From Microcoleus sp. GA_180221_E-2-1-MAG-45_12 (GTDB lineage: Bacteria > Cyanobacteriota > Cyanobacteriia > Cyanobacteriales > JAAUUE01): a stretch of 33,093 nucleotides of DNA. Both the position numbers and the translations under genes were made by a program. The notes under the pieces were generated by a model, which saw only the letters and a list, made by a program, of their open reading frames with translations, ran no database searches and was not told the DNA's origin. Positions 7,998 to 17,277 of the stretch are shown in pieces. Numbering within the stretch: position 1 is the stretch's first letter; each line of letters begins with the position of its first letter. The DNA lies in contig JAIMKT010000031.1 in NCBI GenBank assembly GCA_020692245.1, positions 1-33,093 on the forward strand, given 5' to 3'.

Positions 7998-8837
7998 ATG
8001 AAGCTAACTAGAGTTAACCGCTATCAAAATGCAGCCCTAGATTATTACCTATCTCTCACTCAATCGCCCTATCTTCACTATGGTTACTGGGAAAAACTTC
8101 CTGTCGCCACTGAAGATTTGATCATGCCTAAATTTCGGGAAGCGCAGGCGGCTTATACTAATTTGATTGGTAATCATATTCCCCAAGGTGTGCAAACTAT
8201 TCTCGATGTGGGATGTGGAATTGGCGGAAATGCCACTTATTTGATCGGTAAGGGTTATCAAGTTGATGGGCTGGCTCCTGATAGCTTTCAACAGGAGAAA
8301 TTCTTAGCAAAAACCCAAGGACAAGCCAAGTTTTATTTAACTACTTTTGAAAAGTTTCAAGCCGAGCAAACCTATGATTTAGTGCTGTTTAGTGAAAGTA
8401 CTCAATACATGGCTGCTCAGGATATTGCTTCTGGATCTGCCAAAATTCTCAAGCCCGGTGGTTATGTTTTAATGGTAGATATGTTGCGGACTGATCCTAA
8501 TTATAAAGAAGGAATGTTTTCCAATTGTCACGAGGTAAAAGAACTCCATCAAACCATGAAAAATGCTGGGTTTCAGTTGGTAGAAACAAAAGATATTTCT
8601 GAACATATTATCCCCACGATCGACCTTTATATGCAAGAGTTTCAAACCTACGGCATGAGTACGATTAAGTATGTAGGAGCCTTGGTCGAAATCACCGTCC
8701 CTCCGATTCATAAATTATTTAAGTTTCTATTTGGCAAAAGAATCGATCGCCTCCTCAATGAAGGTTTATCAGCGAGGGTGATTTTTGAAAAGTATTTATG
8801 CTATGAATTACAGGTGTGGCAACTAGAACAAAAATAA
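7998..8837 (+). CDS. Class I SAM-dependent methyltransferase
   Basis: This 279-aa protein has the SAM-binding motif I ILDVGCGIGGNATYLIGKGY (about residues 67-86). Motif II is in TYDLVLFSESTQYM, and post-motif KILKPGGYVLMVDML follows. The layout resembles sterol/gamma-tocopherol or small-molecule O-/C-methyltransferases, with an N-terminal segment (ALDYYLSLTQSPYLHYGYW) that closes over the substrate. The long C-terminal part after residue 180 (EHIIPTIDLYMQEFQTYG) probably shapes substrate binding. The acceptor molecule is unknown. The ATG has no strong Shine-Dalgarno sequence. cobW follows 15 bases downstream on the same strand, so the two may be cotranscribed, but I see no functional link. 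Confidence 0.85.
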   Translation: MKLTRVNRYQNAALDYYLSLTQSPYLHYGYWEKLPVATEDLIMPKFREAQAAYTNLIGNHIPQGVQTILDVGCGIGGNATYLIGKGYQVDGLAPDSFQQEKFLAKTQGQAKFYLTTFEKFQAEQTYDLVLFSESTQYMAAQDIASGSAKILKPGGYVLMVDMLRTDPNYKEGMFSNCHEVKELHQTMKNAGFQLVETKDISEHIIPTIDLYMQEFQTYGMSTIKYVGALVEITVPPIHKLFKFLFGKRIDRLLNEGLSARVIFEKYLCYELQVWQLEQK

Positions 8838-8852
8838 GTATAGAAATAAATC

Positions 8853-9890
8853 ATGAGTACAAAAATCCCCGTTACAGTCATTACAGGTTTTCTTGGTAGT
8901 GGTAAAACTACTTTAATTCGGCATTTGTTGCAAAATAATCAGGGCAGAAAAATTGCCGTGGTGGTAAATGAATTTGGCGAGATTGGCATTGATGGAGAAT
9001 TGCTGCGATCGTGCCAAGTTTGTGATGAAGAAAACGAAGTGGTTAGTAATATTATTGAGCTAAATAATGGTTGTCTTTGTTGTACGGTGCAGGAAGAGTT
9101 TTTCCCGACCATGCAGGAATTACTAAAACGCCGAGACTCGATCGATTGCATTGTCATTGAAACCTCTGGATTAGCCCTGCCCCAGCCCCTAGTTCAAGCC
9201 TTTCGTTGGCAGGAAATTCGGACGATCGCTACGGTAGACGGCGTAATTACGGTGGTTGATTGTGCGGCGGTGGCAGCGGGAACCTTTGCCAGTGATATCA
9301 ACGCCGTCCAAGCCCAGAGACAAGCCGATCCCAATTTAGAACACGAGACACCTCTAGAAGAACTCTTTGAAGACCAGTTAGCCTGTGCGGATCTAGTGCT
9401 GCTAACCAAAGTTGATCTAGTCGATGCAGAAACCAGAGAAAAAGTAGAAACTTGGCTACAACAGGAACTCCGTCCCGGCGTGAAAATTATTCCTTGTCAT
9501 AGTGGCGAAATTGCTCCAGAAATTCTCCTTGGTTTTAATGCTGCCGTGGAAGAAAATCTAGAGCAGCGATCGGGACACCACGACCTAGAGGAAGAACATG
9601 ACCACGATGATGATATTAATTCTTTATATATCACCCTGCCTCCCCAATCAGAAATTCAAGCCTTAGTTTATAAGCTAGAAACCCTTGTCCAAGAGCAGGA
9701 AATTTATCGGATTAAGGGCTTTGTAAATATTGCGAATAAACCCATGCGGATGGTGTTTCAAGGAGTAGGAAATCGGTTTGATTATTTCTTCGATCGACCT
9801 TGGCAGACCACAGAATCACGGGAAACTCAATTAGTATTTATTGGCAAAGATTTAGACTCGCAAATCATTAATCAATCTCTCCTATCTTAA
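8853..9890 (+). CDS. CobW/COG0523-family GTP-binding metallochaperone
   Basis: This 345-aa G3E-family GTPase has the P-loop GFLGSGKTT (12-20), NEFGEIGIDG, the metal-binding C-L-C-C motif (74-77), a Walker-B-like IVIETSGLALP and the base-recognition TKVD. The linker holds a His/Asp-rich segment (GHHDLEEEHDHDDD), followed by the C-terminal CobW domain (YRIKGFVNIANKPMRMVFQGVG). Members insert or deliver metals such as cobalt, zinc or iron to client enzymes. In cyanobacteria this type is usually annotated CobW and tied to cobalamin synthesis, but zinc-handling paralogs look the same. No cobalamin gene or Zur box is visible nearby to decide. Length is normal for the family. Confidence 0.9.
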   Translation: MSTKIPVTVITGFLGSGKTTLIRHLLQNNQGRKIAVVVNEFGEIGIDGELLRSCQVCDEENEVVSNIIELNNGCLCCTVQEEFFPTMQELLKRRDSIDCIVIETSGLALPQPLVQAFRWQEIRTIATVDGVITVVDCAAVAAGTFASDINAVQAQRQADPNLEHETPLEELFEDQLACADLVLLTKVDLVDAETREKVETWLQQELRPGVKIIPCHSGEIAPEILLGFNAAVEENLEQRSGHHDLEEEHDHDDDINSLYITLPPQSEIQALVYKLETLVQEQEIYRIKGFVNIANKPMRMVFQGVGNRFDYFFDRPWQTTESRETQLVFIGKDLDSQIINQSLLS

Positions 9891-9914
9891 TCCGCACTGG
9901 TAGAAGCTGTAGTT

Positions 9915-9928
9915 GCGACTTTAGTCGC
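9915..9928. repeat. Small hairpin in the cobW-MBOAT gap
   Basis: GCGAC-TTTA-GTCGC forms a 5-bp stem with a four-base loop within GTAGTTGCGACTTTAGTCGCC. This kind of element recurs in intergenic regions of several cyanobacteria. No T-tract follows, so it is not a good intrinsic terminator for cobW. The rest of the 134-base gap shows nothing clear. Confidence 0.5.
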
Positions 9929-10024
9929 CATAATCTCAATCGCTATAGCCTTAGTTACGAGAAACTTTTAAACATACTCATAACTCCTATCACCATTTTT
10001 TTGCTCTAATTCTCCCTAGCAATC

Positions 10025-11542
10025 ATGAGTTTTAACTCGCCCTTCTATGCATTGTTTTTATTTATAGTTGCGGTAATCTATTGGGCAATTCCTGCTCAAA
10101 TAGAACTGCGACTATTACTGATTCTTGCCTCTAGTTTGATTTTCTATAGCTCCCTCCAGTGGTATTACATTCCCCTATTTTTAATCATTACAGTAATTAA
10201 TTGGCAGTTAGGAAAATCTCTGGCTCCGGCTAAATCTAGTTCTTCCGCACCAGCTAGTCAGAGTCATCAATATAAACAAAATCATCAACGTAAAAAAATC
10301 CTGCTGGGGTTGGGAATTGCCCTCAATATCTTGGTGTTGGTGGGATTTAAATATATTCCCTTCTTCTTGGGATCGATCGCCGGACTTTATCAACAATTCA
10401 CGGGCTTTCCCCTCGAAATAACTCAAAATTCTAGCCAATGGGTGATGGATAATCTGGTGGTTCCCTTGGGAATTAGCTTTTTTACCTTTGAGTCGATCGC
10501 CTACCTAGTGGATAGTTTCAAAGGGCAAATTATTTCTGGAAGTTTGCTACAATTTACGGCTTATAAGCTATTTTTTCCCAAGTTTATCTCTGGCCCCATC
10601 ACTCCCTACGATGATTTTTATCGGCAGGTAAAACAACAATCACCGCCCCAACTCTACCAACTCTCGGAAGCTGTATGGTTGATTGCGATCGGGATTATTA
10701 AAAAAGCTCTGTTGGCCGATCGTCTAGGGATTTTAGTTGATCTGTGTTTTAGCAATGCCGAACGGGCAGGTAGTGTAGACCTCTGGTTAGGGATTATTGC
10801 CTACGGTTTTCAGCTTTATCTAGATTTCAGCGGCTACGTGAATATGGCAAGGGGCAGTGCCATGCTCTTGGGCTTTAATCTTCCCGAAAATTTCGACTTT
10901 CCTTACTTCAGCACTAGCATTGGCGACTTTTGGCGTAGATGGCACATGACCTTGGGTAGTTGGCTCCGGCAATATCTCTACTTTCCCCTCGGCGGCTCTA
11001 GGGTAGGTTTAGCTAGAACCTGTAGTAACTTGCTGGTGGTGATGTTGATCGCCGGGATTTGGCACGGGGCAGCGTGGGGATTTCTTGTGTGGGGCGGGTT
11101 GCACGGGCTGGCTCTCGCTCTCCATCGTTTAACGGAGGTGCTGAGTCGCCGTTCCCCTAGTTTGCAGAAATTTTGGCAGCATCCGGGGGGAGTTTTGCTA
11201 GCTTGGTTCCTGACTCAATCCATGGTGTTTCTGACTTGGGTATTTTTCCGCCTCCCCAACCTAGAGCAGTCTGGATTGGTGTTGAGTCATCTCTGGGGAC
11301 ATCAGGGAGATATTCAGTTTGCGGAGCAGGTTTATCAGGGGACGATCGGGCTGGATCCTCTCCAGTTATTAACCCTCATGGCAATCCTCTGGTGTTTCCT
11401 GACCTTAAATTTTTGCATCGAACGGACTCTCAAGCTCCAGCTTAACTGGCACCTCAAACTATTTCTGATTCCCCTCGTTTTACTAAGTGTCTGGCTCCTA
11501 GCTCCCGAAGGTGGTCTGCCCTATATTTATTTTGATTTTTGA
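10025..11542 (+). CDS. AlgI-like MBOAT O-acyltransferase
   Basis: This 505-aa polytopic protein belongs to the membrane-bound O-acyltransferase family, which transfers acetyl or acyl groups through the membrane to polysaccharides. The N-terminus starts with the AlgI-like MSFNSPFYALFLF. Family motifs follow: PLGISFFTFESIAYLVD, FFPKFISGPI, FQLYLDFSGYVNMARG, DFWRRWHMTLGSWLRQYLYFPLGGSR, and GIWHGAAWGFLVWGGLHG, whose His is the catalytic candidate. About 10-12 membrane helices are expected. Family length is 460-520 aa. An AlgJ/AlgX-type SGNH partner would normally finish the transfer, but none is next to it, so the acceptor glycan is unknown. Confidence 0.92.
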   Translation: MSFNSPFYALFLFIVAVIYWAIPAQIELRLLLILASSLIFYSSLQWYYIPLFLIITVINWQLGKSLAPAKSSSSAPASQSHQYKQNHQRKKILLGLGIALNILVLVGFKYIPFFLGSIAGLYQQFTGFPLEITQNSSQWVMDNLVVPLGISFFTFESIAYLVDSFKGQIISGSLLQFTAYKLFFPKFISGPITPYDDFYRQVKQQSPPQLYQLSEAVWLIAIGIIKKALLADRLGILVDLCFSNAERAGSVDLWLGIIAYGFQLYLDFSGYVNMARGSAMLLGFNLPENFDFPYFSTSIGDFWRRWHMTLGSWLRQYLYFPLGGSRVGLARTCSNLLVVMLIAGIWHGAAWGFLVWGGLHGLALALHRLTEVLSRRSPSLQKFWQHPGGVLLAWFLTQSMVFLTWVFFRLPNLEQSGLVLSHLWGHQGDIQFAEQVYQGTIGLDPLQLLTLMAILWCFLTLNFCIERTLKLQLNWHLKLFLIPLVLLSVWLLAPEGGLPYIYFDF

Positions 11543-11595
11543 TGGAATTTTGGAGAGTTGTCTTACGATAGGTTTCAATAGTAGCAAAGAGTAGC

Positions 11596-13623
11596 TTAAA
11601 TTTTTAAGTTTCTGAAATCTATAACTTCGGGTACTTTATAGCCCTTGACCAGAAAAATTTCTACTTCCCGGTTCTGCCCCTTGAGGGTATCACTGCCCCA
11701 AGAATCCAACTCAAAGCGGTCTTCTAGGTAAATCATCGTATCGTAACCAATCAGAATCCGGCAATTGCTGGGTTGGGCTTCTTTTTTGTAGCTTTCAAGG
11801 CGAGAGGCAGTGTTGACACTATCACCGATAATGCCGTACTCCATACGTTTTTTCCCACCGAGAGAACCAACGACGATCGGCCCGGTAAATATCCCGATCC
11901 GCATTTGAATTGTGGGTAAATTACGTTTTTTCCAGTTTTGATTGAGGGTTTCTAGACGATCGCCAATGGCTAGGGCTGCATAAACTGCCCGTTGGGTATC
12001 GAGGGTCACTTCCGCATTGTGGACTCGGGACATGGGAACCCCAAATACCGCCATTACTCCGTCTCCAGTAAATTTATTAATAATTCCTTCCCGGATCATG
12101 ACTTCTCTAGTGACTTCTTCGAGGATTTCATTGAGCCATTCCAGGAGAGCCTCTGGGGGCATGGTTTCCGAAATGGTACTAAAGCCTTTAATATCAAGAA
12201 AGAGCATGGTGGCGGTGAGTTTGATCCCCGGCAGTTTGCCAGATTTGAGGAGTCGATCGCGTCCCTGCCATAGAGCTTCAGCAATTTCTGGAGAAGTATT
12301 CTGTCCCAAGAGCTTCATCACGATCGTATTTTTTTGTTGAGCTTCGTAGGCTTGATGGGTTAACACAACTCCCAGCCCTAGGGCAAACCCGATGATCGGT
12401 GTCGCTACGGGGATTAAGGTATGGTTGCTAAAAAAATAAAAACCCACACTAACAATAATACTCACTCCGCCCAAGCTACCCACAAAGACAGAAGCAGGAT
12501 GTTTTAAGACCCAAGGCAACATTGCTCCCAAGAGGATCCAGCCACAAATCCACCGCCACTCCCAAGCATTCGACCAAAAGCCAAAGAGGGGTCGATCGCC
12601 TATCGCCGCATCCAGAATTTGACTAATCATTTGGGCATGAATTTTCACCCCCGGCATCGTAAAATTTTCCTTGAGCACTGCACTGTAGGGAGTATAAAAA
12701 CTATCTTTGAGACTGCTAGCAGTAGAGCCAATGAGGACAATCTTATCTTTGATCAGTTCTGGAGCTACCCGGTCAGCAAGGAAATCGGTTAAGCTCACTT
12801 CCTTGGCAATATTGTTGGAGTTGCGATAGTTCAACATTACCTGCATCCCGGCGGAGTCAAATTTCTGGTACAAACCATAGGTAGGAGTGAGGGGAAAGAA
12901 TACGGCTTTTCCCAGTTGCATATAGTCTGGATTAATTTCGCTTGGTTGAGGACTAATGCCCATGGGTTTTAGATAGCTGGTGGCTATTTGCATAGAAAAA
13001 GAGGCAAGGAATTCCTGATTTTCTGGAGATTTGGTGAGATTTTCTGGGGGACTAGCTAGCCACAGGTTCCGGCGCACAGCATTATCTGTGGTGTCGATCA
13101 GCACGTTATTAAAACCAACTTGATTGGGGTCAACTCCGGGGGGTGCAGGAGTGCCGTTTTCAGTATCAATATCTCGCACTACAAATAAATTGGGCTGCTG
13201 AAATTGTTGCTGGAGTCGATCGCCCCCCTGTTCATCGAGGGGTTCCACGGGCAGATTCCGGTAGATATCTAAACCAATCACCCTAGGTTGCCCAGCTTGG
13301 ATTTTTTCCAGCAGAGTTGCCATGGTTTTATCAGGCAGGGGCCAGCGTTGCTGCGATCGCAGGTCTGCTTCAGTGATCGAAATCAGTAAGATGCGGGGGT
13401 CTGGAGGTAGTTCTGGTTGGGAGCGCACCATCCGATCGAAGAGTAGCAATTCCCAATGTTGCAAATGACCATAGACCCTCAATCCCCAAATAGTTGCCCC
13501 AACGCTGAGAGTGGCGATCGTGACAATCCTGACTCCATTCAAGTCTGGCATTTTACTAGTGAATTTACTCAGCCAAGGGGAAAGGTTTTTAAGTATTGAA
13601 GGCATCTCTTTACTAGATCTCAT
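11596..13623 (-). CDS. CHASE2 sensor class III nucleotidyl cyclase
   Basis: This 675-aa membrane protein has an N-terminal helix (about 30-50), an extracytoplasmic CHASE2 domain (about 55-345, with HWELLLFDRMVRSQPELPPDPRILLISITEADL), three membrane helices (about 350-430) and a class III cyclase domain (about 475-660). The cyclase has both metal-binding aspartates (MLFLDIKGFST and KFTGDGVMAVFG), the adenine-type Lys before FTGD, and the N-x3-R pair in SVNTASRLES. The second base-selecting position, normally Asp or Thr in adenylate cyclases, is Gly597 in EYGIIGDSVN. It should make cAMP, but a cGMP role is not excluded. The frame begins with GTG at 13624-13626 followed by ATG at 13621-13623, and I take the ATG. 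Confidence 0.92.
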   Translation of the reverse strand: MRSSKEMPSILKNLSPWLSKFTSKMPDLNGVRIVTIATLSVGATIWGLRVYGHLQHWELLLFDRMVRSQPELPPDPRILLISITEADLRSQQRWPLPDKTMATLLEKIQAGQPRVIGLDIYRNLPVEPLDEQGGDRLQQQFQQPNLFVVRDIDTENGTPAPPGVDPNQVGFNNVLIDTTDNAVRRNLWLASPPENLTKSPENQEFLASFSMQIATSYLKPMGISPQPSEINPDYMQLGKAVFFPLTPTYGLYQKFDSAGMQVMLNYRNSNNIAKEVSLTDFLADRVAPELIKDKIVLIGSTASSLKDSFYTPYSAVLKENFTMPGVKIHAQMISQILDAAIGDRPLFGFWSNAWEWRWICGWILLGAMLPWVLKHPASVFVGSLGGVSIIVSVGFYFFSNHTLIPVATPIIGFALGLGVVLTHQAYEAQQKNTIVMKLLGQNTSPEIAEALWQGRDRLLKSGKLPGIKLTATMLFLDIKGFSTISETMPPEALLEWLNEILEEVTREVMIREGIINKFTGDGVMAVFGVPMSRVHNAEVTLDTQRAVYAALAIGDRLETLNQNWKKRNLPTIQMRIGIFTGPIVVGSLGGKKRMEYGIIGDSVNTASRLESYKKEAQPSNCRILIGYDTMIYLEDRFELDSWGSDTLKGQNREVEIFLVKGYKVPEVIDFRNLKI

Positions 13624-14205
13624 CACTAAAATTTGTAGAGTTAATAGTAGCTAATTAATTTAGTTAGATGCTGGTTAATTATTTCTTCCAATAGTTCTTT
13701 TCTATAGTCAAGAAGCAAACCCCTGTTTCCCTGAATAATTCTAAATAATTTTACCTTAGCTAAATCTTAAGTTAGGCTTTCAATTTAAAACCTCACACAC
13801 TTTAATTAGACATTAACCAAAACTTCATCAGATTTCAATCAAAAACCATCATCAAAATTTATATTCCTGTTCTTTAAATTAACTGTTCTCTAGATTAACT
13901 TATTACTCTCTAGCGCTAACCAACTCAGGAAAAGATACAATCCGATCCTCCTAGGATAATTCCTGAGATCTCTGGACTTCTCTAATACAACCTGCTCCAA
14001 ACCCTACCGTCAATAGACCTAACATCATCACTTGGTATAATTACTTAGCATAATCCTTGTCAGTTCCAAATTGTTAGGTTCCCCAAGAGCCAAGGAGTAC
14101 TTATTTATGAATGGCTTAAAGTTGCAAACTTGCCTCGATCGCCTAAGATTGCCATATAATGAGATATGTTGCTATTTGTAAAGGAAACTGTTAAAGGAAC
14201 CATCC
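13624..14205. other. Divergent AT-rich intergenic region
   Basis: These 582 bases separate the cyclase (minus) and the folate transporter (plus). No open frame shows family resemblance. A small inverted repeat, ATCCT-CCT-AGGAT, lies near 13950. The region presumably holds both promoters. Confidence 0.6.
14130..14160 (+). promoter_or_regulatory. Candidate promoter of the BT1 transporter
   Basis: A perfect TATAAT (14155-14160) lies 45 bases before the ATG at 14206. A weak TTGCCT (14130-14135) stands 19 bases upstream of it. The AAAGGAA ribosome-binding site is at 14194-14200. The -10 is convincing; the -35 is not. Confidence 0.42.
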
Positions 14206-15603
14206 ATGCTGATATCGCCTCCCAGCTTGACTCAATTCAAAACAACTATCACTGAAAAGCTATTCTTGGGGAATGAACCAACCCCGGAGTTAATAGCGAT
14301 CCTGACGGTTTACTTTGTCCAAGGGATTTTGGGTCTGGCTCGGTTGGCAGTAAGTTTTTTCCTGAAAGATGAGTTGGGGCTGAGTCCTGCTCAAGTAGCC
14401 GCCCTGATGGGGGTAGCGGCTCTGCCTTGGATCATCAAACCAGTCTTTGGCTTTTTGTCGGATAGCTTGCCTCTCTTTGGTTATCGCAGGAGATCGTACA
14501 TTATTCTCTCTGGGTTTCTGGGGACGATCGCCTGGGTCTTAATGGCTACAGTGGTACATTCTGCCACCACTGCAACTTTAGCAATTCTCCTCAGTTCTCT
14601 CTCGGTCGCCATTAGTGACGTGATTGTAGACTCCCTAGTCGTGATCCGGGTGCAACAAAAATCCCAAGGCGAAACAGGTTCCCTCCAATCTCTCTGCTGG
14701 GGAGTTTCCGCCCTAGGAGGTCTAATTACAGCCTACGTTAGTGGCTCTCTATTACAAAGTTTTAGCACCCAGACAGTTTTTGGGATTACCGCTTCTTTCC
14801 CTTTGCTTGTCTCCTGTGTAGCGATGCTGATCCAAGATGACCGGGTGAGCGATCGACCCAACTTTTCCAGTGTCCGCCTCCAAACTCAACAACTCTGGCT
14901 AGGGATCAAACAAAAAGCTATCTGGCTGCCTACCCTATTTCTGTTTCTCTGGCAATCCACCCCCACTGCCGATTCTGCCTTCTTTTTCTTCACCACCAAT
15001 GAACTCGGCTTCACCCCAGAATTTCTTGGGAGAGTCCGCCTAGTCACCAGTATCGCCTCCCTAGTTGGAGTTGCCATCTTCCAGCGCTACCTCAAAAATC
15101 TTTCCTTTCGAGTCATTCTGGGTTGGAGTACCGTCATTGCTGCTGCCTTGGGAATGACCACCCTCTTACTCGTCACCCACACTAACCGCTTGCTAGGTAT
15201 TGATGATCACTGGTTTAGTTTAGGAGATAGCCTGATCTTAACCGTAGTCGGACAGATTACCTTCATGCCCGTCCTTGTGCTTTCTGCAAAAATTTGTCCA
15301 CCGGGAGTCGAAGCTACCTTTTTTGCCCTCCTGATGTCTATTTGGAACCTAGGCGGCTTGTTATCCCATGAATCTGGAGCGTTGTTGACCCATGCCCTAG
15401 GCGTGACTGATACCAACTTTGAGAACCTTTGGCTCCTTGTCACCATTACTAATCTCACCACCCTCCTACCCCTACCTTTCTTGGGTTGGCTCCCTGACAC
15501 CTCTAATGAACCAGAACATGAAACTAATACCCCGGAAATGCTGGCAGCAGAACCAGAAATGGGGGCGAATCATCCACCAAAAACTCCAGTTCTCGGAAGT
15601 TAA
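14206..15603 (+). CDS. BT1/FBT-family folate-biopterin transporter
   Basis: This 465-aa major-facilitator-type protein belongs to the folate-biopterin transporter family, found in cyanobacteria, plastids and trypanosomatids. Markers are YFVQGILGLARLAVSFFLKDELGLSPAQVAAL and LPWIIKPVFGFLSDSLPLFGYRRRSYI, the family's signature region. SDVIVDSLVVIRVQQ and EATFFALLMSIWNLGGLLS follow. Twelve membrane helices are expected. A Synechocystis homologue (Slr0642) has been shown to carry folates. The C-terminal 35 residues (TSNEPEHETNTPEMLAAEPEMG) are hydrophilic and probably disordered. A good ribosome-binding site (AAAGGAA) precedes the ATG. It is monocistronic by position. Confidence 0.93.
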   Translation: MLISPPSLTQFKTTITEKLFLGNEPTPELIAILTVYFVQGILGLARLAVSFFLKDELGLSPAQVAALMGVAALPWIIKPVFGFLSDSLPLFGYRRRSYIILSGFLGTIAWVLMATVVHSATTATLAILLSSLSVAISDVIVDSLVVIRVQQKSQGETGSLQSLCWGVSALGGLITAYVSGSLLQSFSTQTVFGITASFPLLVSCVAMLIQDDRVSDRPNFSSVRLQTQQLWLGIKQKAIWLPTLFLFLWQSTPTADSAFFFFTTNELGFTPEFLGRVRLVTSIASLVGVAIFQRYLKNLSFRVILGWSTVIAAALGMTTLLLVTHTNRLLGIDDHWFSLGDSLILTVVGQITFMPVLVLSAKICPPGVEATFFALLMSIWNLGGLLSHESGALLTHALGVTDTNFENLWLLVTITNLTTLLPLPFLGWLPDTSNEPEHETNTPEMLAAEPEMGANHPPKTPVLGS

Positions 15604-15882
15604 TTAAGCGATATATATATCCATAGAAAACAGCATTTAGTTGCCAAAATATTTGGAAAATTTATGCTATGGATTTAAATATTTAGACAACAGAGAAAAA
15701 TTTAAATATAATATATTGATTAAGGATTATGTTGAAAATTAAGAAATCAAATAACTCGCTATCTTCCTACTGGAATTGACTTACCTTGAGTCCTATAGCT
15801 AGAGTACGGAACTCTTCGGCAGTTTTTATGAGAAATATTAGGTTTCAAACATGATTAAATATTCAATGAAATTGGACATTTT

Positions 15883-16860
15883 ATGGTTGATCCCCTCTCA
15901 TTTCCCGACTTTGATGCGGCTGCCCGTGGAGTGATAAGTTTTCTGCACGATCGCCTAGGCTTTGATCTATGGATGGTAACTCGCAAGGAAGAAGATAAAT
16001 GGATACTTCTCCAAGCTGAAGACCACGGCTATGGCATTAAAGAAGGTAGTGTTTTTCCTTGGGCTGAGTCTTTTTGCGCTCGGATGGTCTTGGGTACTGG
16101 ACCAAGGATTGCCCCTGACTCTCAAGAAGTCTCGGTCTACTGTCAAGCTGCCATTAATTTTGAATTTGAGATTGGAGCTTATATTGGGATTCCCCTCAGC
16201 TACAGTGATGGCTCTCTATTTGGTACTCTTTGTGCGATCAATCCCAAACCAAAGCCAGAAAGTATTAAGCAAGAACTCCCCCTAATTGAACTTTTATCTA
16301 AGTTGCTTAGTAGTTATCTAAGTGCAGAAATTAAAGCAGCAGAACAAGTTCGTTGCATAGAAAGAGCGCAGGCTGAGGCAATGAGCGATGCTTTAACAAA
16401 TCTTTATAATCGCCGGGGTTGGGAACGGTTGCTGGCGAGTGAAGAAAATCGCTGCCGTCAGTATGGTTATCCAGCTTGCATTATCATGATTGACTTGGAT
16501 GGTCTAAAGCAGATCAATGATACCTATGGTCATAGTAAGGGAGATGAACTGATCTGTGAAGCTGGGCAGGCTCTGCAACAGGCGACCCGAAGACAGGATG
16601 TGGTGGCAAGAATTGGGGGTGATGAGTTTGCGGTGTTGGGGATAGAATGCAATATTTTGGAAGGGGAGAAGTTAGCCCACAGAATTGAAGAATCCTTTAA
16701 GACTAGAGGCATTAGTGCATCTGTTGGTATTGCTGAAAGAGATCCCAGTTCAGGGCTAACTCAGGCTTGGGAAGAAGCCGATCGAGCTATGTATGCTTGT
16801 AAGCAAAGCCATCGAAAAAATCTTTCCCTGTCTGTGCCAACCACCTTAGTAAATAGCTGA
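15883..16860 (+). CDS. GAF-GGDEF diguanylate cyclase
   Basis: This 325-aa soluble regulator has a GAF domain (about 8-150, ending in GAYIGIPLSYSDGSLFGTLCAI) and a GGDEF domain (about 165-320). The GGDEF motif is exact (245-249, ARIGGDEFAVLG), and DALTNLYNRRGW and MIDLDGLKQINDTYGHSKGD are intact, so it should make cyclic di-GMP from two GTP. A product-inhibition site R-x-x-D (RRQD, 236-239) stands five residues before GGDEF, as expected. The GAF domain lacks a Cys of the kind used to attach bilins in cyanobacteriochromes at an obvious position, so its ligand is unknown. The last 74 bases overlap a convergent membrane-protein gene. Confidence 0.93.
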   Translation: MVDPLSFPDFDAAARGVISFLHDRLGFDLWMVTRKEEDKWILLQAEDHGYGIKEGSVFPWAESFCARMVLGTGPRIAPDSQEVSVYCQAAINFEFEIGAYIGIPLSYSDGSLFGTLCAINPKPKPESIKQELPLIELLSKLLSSYLSAEIKAAEQVRCIERAQAEAMSDALTNLYNRRGWERLLASEENRCRQYGYPACIIMIDLDGLKQINDTYGHSKGDELICEAGQALQQATRRQDVVARIGGDEFAVLGIECNILEGEKLAHRIEESFKTRGISASVGIAERDPSSGLTQAWEEADRAMYACKQSHRKNLSLSVPTTLVNS

Positions 16861-17170
16861 GGGAAGCAGGATTGACGATCGCCCAGAGATTAATCCCTAC
16901 GCAAACTAGGGCGAGGAACATCAAAATAAAGGTAGGAGCCATCACCACTCCAATCATGAACCAAGTCCAGACATGAAGTAGGAGAATCGTGGCATAGCTA
17001 AAGGCAGCGATCGCCGTAATGACAGGTTGCCAGTGGGGGCGACGAAAACCAGTGAAGATCAGAGTCTGCGTGGTGATGATCATATTTGCGGGGACTAGAA
17101 ATGCACAAATACCAACGCAATGATCTCGAGACAATTGACAAAGAGTGTGTAGGGTGTGTATATCAAGCAT
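16787..17170 (-). CDS. Conserved cyanobacterial membrane protein
   Basis: This 127-aa protein has about three hydrophobic segments (GICAFLVPANMIITTQTLIF, ITAIAAFSYATILLLHVWTW, FILMFLALVCVGINLWAI) and a short charged tail. The start MLDIHTLHTLCQLSRDHC resembles conserved hypotheticals I associate with cyanobacteria, but no function is known. The frame also opens at an ATG at 17224, adding MNCNCSHAKHARIVKLEA. I prefer 17170 because the added part looks non-hydrophobic and unconserved, although the AGAGG before 17170 is very close to the ATG. The 3' end runs 74 bases into the convergent GGDEF gene. Confidence 0.72.
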   Translation of the reverse strand: MLDIHTLHTLCQLSRDHCVGICAFLVPANMIITTQTLIFTGFRRPHWQPVITAIAAFSYATILLLHVWTWFMIGVVMAPTFILMFLALVCVGINLWAIVNPASLSYLLRWLAQTGKDFFDGFAYKHT

Positions 17171-17277
17171 AGCCTCTAGCTTAACGATTCTGGCGTGCTT
17201 TGCGTGGGAACAGTTACAATTCATTAGATTATTTAAAATTTGTTAGACAAGTTAATTGGTGGTTTGAGGGAGAATCT

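Noticed and set aside
11992-12340. Two plus-strand frames within the cyclase gene
   Set aside because: They are antisense to the conserved cyclase domain and have no recognisable motif.
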